Made by a program: the position numbers and the translations under genes. The notes beneath the pieces are model-generated. The model was not told where the DNA came from. It made no database searches and was given only the letters and a program-made list of their open reading frames with translations. This document shows positions 60,733 through 64,000 of a stretch of 64,000 nt of DNA, one piece after another. Source of the DNA: Candidatus Bathyarchaeota archaeon (lineage in GTDB: Archaea > Thermoproteota > Bathyarchaeia > Bathyarchaeales > Bathycorpusculaceae); NCBI GenBank assembly GCA_026014745.1, contig JAOZHS010000002.1, positions 806,001-870,000 of the forward strand. Reading direction: 5' to 3'. How positions within the stretch are numbered: the first letter of the stretch is position 1; every line of letters begins with the position of its first letter.

Positions 60733-60751
60733 TGTAACGCTAACACTTACA
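60733..60751. promoter_or_regulatory. Candidate operator 2 (TGTAA ... TTACA)
   Basis: Inverted repeat TGTAA (60733-60737) and TTACA (60747-60751) with the same half-site as operator 1. It lies directly upstream of the TATA-like TTTTATATC (60755-60763) of the Rrf2 gene. Autoregulation by the Rrf2 protein is the simplest reading. Confidence 0.5.
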
Positions 60752-60795
60752 AAGTTTTATATCATCAAAACACCAAATACCTCACGGTAACCAAT

Positions 60796-61272
60796 ATGCG
60801 CACCAGCACACGATTCCCCATAGCCGTCCACACCCTAATGATAATCGCAGCATTCACAAACCAACAAAAAGTAAACAGCGACCTCATCTCACAAAGCACA
60901 GGCGTAAACCCAGTCATCATCCGAAACATCTTCACCCAACTCAAAAAAGCAAACCTCATATCCGTATCCCCCGGCCCCGGCGGCACCACCCTAACAAAAA
61001 AACCCCAACAAATCACCCTCTGGGACATATTCACAGCAGTGGAAACCAAAAAAACCGAAGACATCTTCAGATTCCACGGCAACGTTTCCCCAAACTGCCC
61101 CATCGGCAGCAACGTCCATGAGCTACTCTATTCGCATCTAGATGATGCCGTTGAGGCACTAAAAAAGGAGCTATCCAGCGTCACAATCGCCGACCTAATC
61201 AAAGAACTGCGCCAAAAAATTCCTGATTTACCTGAACACTCCAGTGAGTGCGGCCAAGAGGGCAGTTTATGA
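60796..61272 (+). CDS. Rrf2-family transcriptional regulator
   Basis: A 158-residue Rrf2 protein. The winged helix spans residues 1-85: 'RFPIAVHTLMIIAAF', 'VNSDLISQSTGVNPVIIRNI', 'FTQLKKANLISVSPGPGGTTL' (wing). A dimerisation helix (about 85-155) follows. The region that binds an Fe-S cluster in IscR/NsrR holds only one Cys here (NCPIGSNV) plus a C-terminal Cys, so it may be a non-cluster YwnA-like type. It probably binds the two TTGTAA/TTACAA repeats at 60699-60751. It ends 6 bp past the start of the overlapping convergent stop of the next gene. Confidence 0.88.
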   Translation: MRTSTRFPIAVHTLMIIAAFTNQQKVNSDLISQSTGVNPVIIRNIFTQLKKANLISVSPGPGGTTLTKKPQQITLWDIFTAVETKKTEDIFRFHGNVSPNCPIGSNVHELLYSHLDDAVEALKKELSSVTIADLIKELRQKIPDLPEHSSECGQEGSL

Positions 61273-61821
61273 TTTTGGCGGCTTGCCTTTGACAAACCCA
61301 ACGATTACTAAAACGACACCAACCACGAGTATGCCAAAGCTGATTGCTACAAAAACAATTGAAGAGCTAAATTGAGAGATCAAGGGATTTACGACTGTAA
61401 CGTCTCTATAGGCAACTTCGTTGGATCGGTAGACCCAAGTTGAAATAAAACCAGTGTCTGTGGAGTCGCTGGTGTAGATAAAATCATAGTTTTGGCTTAC
61501 TGGAACAGTCCAATTTTTGTCTACAGCATTAACACCAGAAAAAGTTAGGTAAGTTGTCGAGCCACTTCTAATACTCAAATCGAATGTTGGGTCGGCTTCG
61601 CTAAAGATTAACGCAGAAATACCCATTAAATCGCCTTCATTCAAACTAGCTTGCAGAGTAACATTAGGCGATAAAGGAATGGGGAAATTGTCGTTGATAA
61701 CACACGCTGAATCTGGAACGTAAGGTGAGCTTATAGTTGAAGTAAAAATAATAGGCGAAGCTACTAGTAAAACCCCAATTATTAAGATTAATGCGCCTAA
61801 ACTAACGATTAATTTTTTCAA
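61267..61821 (-). CDS. Membrane-anchored exported protein
   Basis: A 184-residue protein with an N-terminal signal anchor (IVSLGALILIIGVLLVASPI), a ~110-residue beta-sandwich ectodomain (TLQASLNEGDLMGISALIF, STTYLTFSGV) and a C-terminal helix (SSSIVFVAISFGILVVGVVL) with a basic end (GKPPKS). No family was recognised. It converges on the Rrf2 gene, overlapping by 6 bp. Confidence 0.6.
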   Translation of the reverse strand: MKKLIVSLGALILIIGVLLVASPIIFTSTISSPYVPDSACVINDNFPIPLSPNVTLQASLNEGDLMGISALIFSEADPTFDLSIRSGSTTYLTFSGVNAVDKNWTVPVSQNYDFIYTSDSTDTGFISTWVYRSNEVAYRDVTVVNPLISQFSSSIVFVAISFGILVVGVVLVIVGFVKGKPPKS

Positions 61822-61933
61822 GCATCTCGGCTCCAGTTTTTATTTCTTGAATAGCTTTTAAGATTTGTTAATTTTTGATAAACAAACCAAAGCAAACTCT
61901 TAATAATCAAACAGGTTTGCGAAGAAGAAGGGT

Positions 61934-62009
61934 TGGTGCGGTTGCCGGGATTTGAACCCGGGTGGCCAGCTTGGGAAGCTGGAGTCCTACCGAGCTAGAC
62001 TACAACCGC
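61934..62009 (-). tRNA. tRNA-Gly (anticodon CCC), CCA encoded
   Basis: The minus strand folds into a full cloverleaf: acceptor GCGGTTG/CAACCGC, D arm with GTC/GAC, anticodon stem CCAGC/GCTGG around loop TTCCCAA (anticodon CCC, glycine), T arm CCGGG-TTCAAAT-CCCGG, discriminator A and an encoded CCA at 61934-61936. There is no intron. A TATA-like GATATAACG (62036-62044) lies ~30 nt upstream, as expected of an archaeal tRNA promoter. Confidence 0.97.
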
Positions 62010-62035
62010 ACAATGCTGTGTTGTGGGTCTGCGCC

Positions 62036-62044
62036 GATATAACG
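62036..62044 (-). promoter_or_regulatory. Probable TATA box of tRNA-Gly
   Basis: On the minus strand CGTTATATC lies ~30 nt upstream of the mature tRNA 5' end, the usual distance for an archaeal TATA element. Confidence 0.5.
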
Positions 62045-62054
62045 GTTTTTGTGT

Positions 62055-62918
62055 CTACCTTAGAAGCCGTTCAGCATCCACAATGTAGCCGCAGCCTGTC
62101 AATTCACGTATCAACGCCAGCTTCCAGCTGTCACGGTCATCGAGGGGAGCGAATTTTACGCCTTCAAACTCGATGGGAAACGCAAAGTTGGGGCTTTCCC
62201 GATAGAGAGCAAGCACCCGCTCCTTGCCAAGCTTGCCCAACAAAAACCCAAACATAAACAGCACATCCTGCCGCGGCGTCCGCTCACGCTTCGTAGCTTC
62301 TTCACCCTTAGGATAAACATAAATGTCGGGCGAGAGCAAAACCACCGCAAACCCCACATCAGCATACTCCTTGTAGCGGTCTACGAGTTTTTTGCCCTGA
62401 GCAGGTTCTTCACTCATCACCACGGAGGCTAGGCCGAGTTTTCGTAGCGCCGCAGTCATGGTTTGTTTCATGGTCTCGTCCGCGCCTGAAACGACGATTA
62501 TTCGGCGGGGTGTGCCATTTGGAGTTGGAACGGGTGCTGGTTGAGTTTGAGCGGCTGTGGGGGTTTTTTGGGTTGGGGCGATGAATTCTTCGGTGCAGAT
62601 GTATGCGCCTTTGACTTTGCCTTTTAAGATGTTGTCGATGACGTATTTTTTGTCTTTCGCAACCACGATGCTTTCGAGGTTGGGTAAACGTAGTTGGTCG
62701 GCGGTTTGGTAGGACCAGAATATGATGACTTTTGTGACTTTTATTGGGGTGAGGAGGCGTCCCATTAGCCAGAAGGGTTCACCGTTGGCAAAGGGTTCTT
62801 GGAATGACCCTATGAGTTCGGCGCGGGATATGTTGAAGCGGAAACCCGACTTGTCAGGCTCACTGTACTCGATATAGACGTGGTATTTAGGATTAGGCAC
62901 TGTAATCAGGATAGACAC
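62055..62918 (-). CDS. TIR-like nucleotide-binding domain protein (CAP12/PycTIR type), catalytic Glu replaced
   Basis: A 287-residue protein. The N-terminal ~105 residues are a beta-rich domain of unknown family (FNISRAELIGSFQEPF, PFWLMGRLLTPIKVTKVII). A Pro/Thr/Ala linker (about 112-137) leads to a TIR-like fold: RRIIVVSGADETMKQTMTA, GFAVVLLSPDIYVY, TPRQDVLFMFGFLLGKLGKERV. Relatives are defence effectors that cleave NAD. The expected Glu in 'NVLFELG' is Met here (DVLFMFG), so NADase activity is doubtful. No cyclase is adjacent. It is next to tRNA-Gly. Confidence 0.75.
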   Translation of the reverse strand: MSILITVPNPKYHVYIEYSEPDKSGFRFNISRAELIGSFQEPFANGEPFWLMGRLLTPIKVTKVIIFWSYQTADQLRLPNLESIVVAKDKKYVIDNILKGKVKGAYICTEEFIAPTQKTPTAAQTQPAPVPTPNGTPRRIIVVSGADETMKQTMTAALRKLGLASVVMSEEPAQGKKLVDRYKEYADVGFAVVLLSPDIYVYPKGEEATKRERTPRQDVLFMFGFLLGKLGKERVLALYRESPNFAFPIEFEGVKFAPLDDRDSWKLALIRELTGCGYIVDAERLLR

Positions 62919-63047
62919 TTGTGTCGAAAACTAAAAACCCTTCCCCCAAAAAACCATGCAGAGGCACATAGCAGTCGCCCAAGCAAGGGTGCAAAGCAAA
63001 ATCGTTATCAGACACATCGACACTTTTAGCGTGCAAGGAGATTAGTG

Positions 63048-64000
63048 ATGCCCAAAACCTACACTTACACAGATGCAGGCGTCAACCGAGCGCAGCGCCA
63101 CGAATCCAAAAAAGCCCTCACAACACTCAAAGAAACCTACAAGCACATAGGCTTTGGCGGCATAATGCGCCTACCCTTCGGCAACCTCTTCCCCATCGAC
63201 CCAGACACGTTTTTGGACCTCCAAATAGAGGGCGTCGGCACCAAAGTCTTAGTCGCCGAACTGGTCGACAAATATGACACCATCGGAGTAGACGCTGTAG
63301 CCATGGTGGTAAACGACGTTATTCGCAGCGGCGCAAAACCCCTAGCGCTTGCCGACAACATTCATGCGGTAGCCAGTGAACCCAAACTCGTCAACGCATG
63401 GCTCAAAGGCATAATCGCAGGCGCCGAAGAATCCGAGTGCCCCATCGTGAATGGCGAAACTGGAGATGTTGCAGAAATTATCCGCGGCATCAAACCCAAC
63501 TCAGGCTTTGATATGGTTGCTTCCTGCATTGGCAAGGTGGAGCGCCAAGACATCATCACTGGGGAGAGCATCAAACCCGGCGACCCCATCATCGGACTGC
63601 CCAGCAGCGGCGTGCACAGCAACGGCATCACGCTGGTCAGAAAAATCCTGTTTAAACAGTGGGGCGGCAAATACGACCCAACCGACATCCCCGAAGGCTT
63701 GGAGCGGGAAGTTGGGTTGGAAGTGTTGGAGCCCACAAAAATCTACGTCAAACCCCTCATGCAACTCGCGCGGGAAGTCAAAATCAAAGGCGCCGTCCAC
63801 ATCACAGGCGACTCCTACACCAAATTCAACAACCTCACAGCCTACTCACCCGGCATCGGCTTCAAATTTGACAACTTCCACCCGCAACCCATCTTCGCCG
63901 TTATCCAGAGGACAGCGGCTGAACTTGGCTACACCATCACCGACGAGGAAATGTTTAAGACATTTAACATGGGCTGGGGCTTCGGCATCATCATCGACAA
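63048..64000 (+). CDS. purM: Phosphoribosylformylglycinamidine cyclo-ligase (3' truncated)
   Basis: The frame starts at ATG 63048, with AAGGAG 7 nt upstream, and remains open to the window edge (317 codons). This is PurM (AIR synthetase), the fifth step of purine synthesis, closing FGAM to AIR with ATP. Visible landmarks: IEGVGTKVLVAELVDKYDTI near 63, DAVAMVVNDVIRSGAKPLAL near 85, GLPSSGVHSNGITLVRK near 184 and NMGWGFGIIID at the edge. The C-terminal ~20-30 residues lie outside the window. Confidence 0.93.
   Translation, partial: MPKTYTYTDAGVNRAQRHESKKALTTLKETYKHIGFGGIMRLPFGNLFPIDPDTFLDLQIEGVGTKVLVAELVDKYDTIGVDAVAMVVNDVIRSGAKPLALADNIHAVASEPKLVNAWLKGIIAGAEESECPIVNGETGDVAEIIRGIKPNSGFDMVASCIGKVERQDIITGESIKPGDPIIGLPSSGVHSNGITLVRKILFKQWGGKYDPTDIPEGLEREVGLEVLEPTKIYVKPLMQLAREVKIKGAVHITGDSYTKFNNLTAYSPGIGFKFDNFHPQPIFAVIQRTAAELGYTITDEEMFKTFNMGWGFGIIID

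Noticed and set aside
1-64000. CRISPR arrays, rRNA genes and insertion sequences
   Set aside because: No regularly spaced direct repeats, no rRNA-like stretch and no transposase motifs were seen on either strand.

Overview
The window looks like chromosomal DNA from an uncultured mesophilic archaeon, most plausibly a Bathyarchaeia-type or related TACK-group lineage; the phylum is an inference from gene content. Support for archaea: a GPN-loop GTPase, an AbrB-PhoU fusion regulator, a class II synthetase-derived asparagine synthetase, an archaeosortase, DUF1616, DUF2769 and ArnR-type winged-helix proteins, many small zinc-ribbon proteins, TATA-box promoters with short leaders, and a tRNA-Gly(CCC) with encoded CCA. 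Some genes are bacterial in type (metK, ppk1/ppk2/ppx, PAS histidine kinase, Rrf2 regulator), as is common in these archaea.

Layout. 1-14.5 kb: housekeeping and secreted proteins: the end of an asparagine-synthase-like gene, NHL, PQQ-type and Kelch propellers anchored by a C-terminal membrane helix, an HtpX-like protease with an EF-hand loop, a CinA-like protein, a transglutaminase-like protein, MetK, RidA, a DUF4443 regulator and a GPN GTPase. 14.5-22.7 kb: an accessory stretch with doubtful small ORFs, an attC-like inverted repeat at 15417-15481, a winged-helix/ParA/winged-helix operon, a degenerate polyprenyl synthase, an MFS transporter, archaeal AsnA and a PAS histidine kinase. 22.8-47.7 kb: a cell-surface glycan and protein-sorting island, almost all on the minus strand: archaeosortase/EpsI fusion, flippase, NAD-sugar epimerase, two parts of DUF1616, a pyruvyltransferase with an FrhB-like partner, six glycosyltransferases including a GT-C type membrane protein, a nucleotidyltransferase-thymidylate-kinase fusion, a sugar aminotransferase, a radical SAM protein and a sugar-nucleotide cupin.

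48.4-58.5 kb is a polyphosphate island: AbrB-PhoU regulator, CYTH protein, an overlapping operon ppk1 / CHAD-phosphoesterase-HD fusion / ppx, and convergent ppk2. It holds polyP synthesis, predicted polyP binding, hydrolysis and polyP-driven nucleotide phosphorylation together. The three-domain fusion, whose HD domain resembles that of the neighbouring Ppx, is the most unusual protein seen. 58.5-64 kb: a secreted zinc phospholipase C-like protein, a DUF2769 protein, an Rrf2 regulator with two candidate operators, tRNA-Gly, a TIR-like protein lacking the expected catalytic Glu, and the start of purM, which runs off the window.

All functions are read from sequence motifs alone; no database search was done. 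No CRISPR array, rRNA, insertion sequence or integrase was found.
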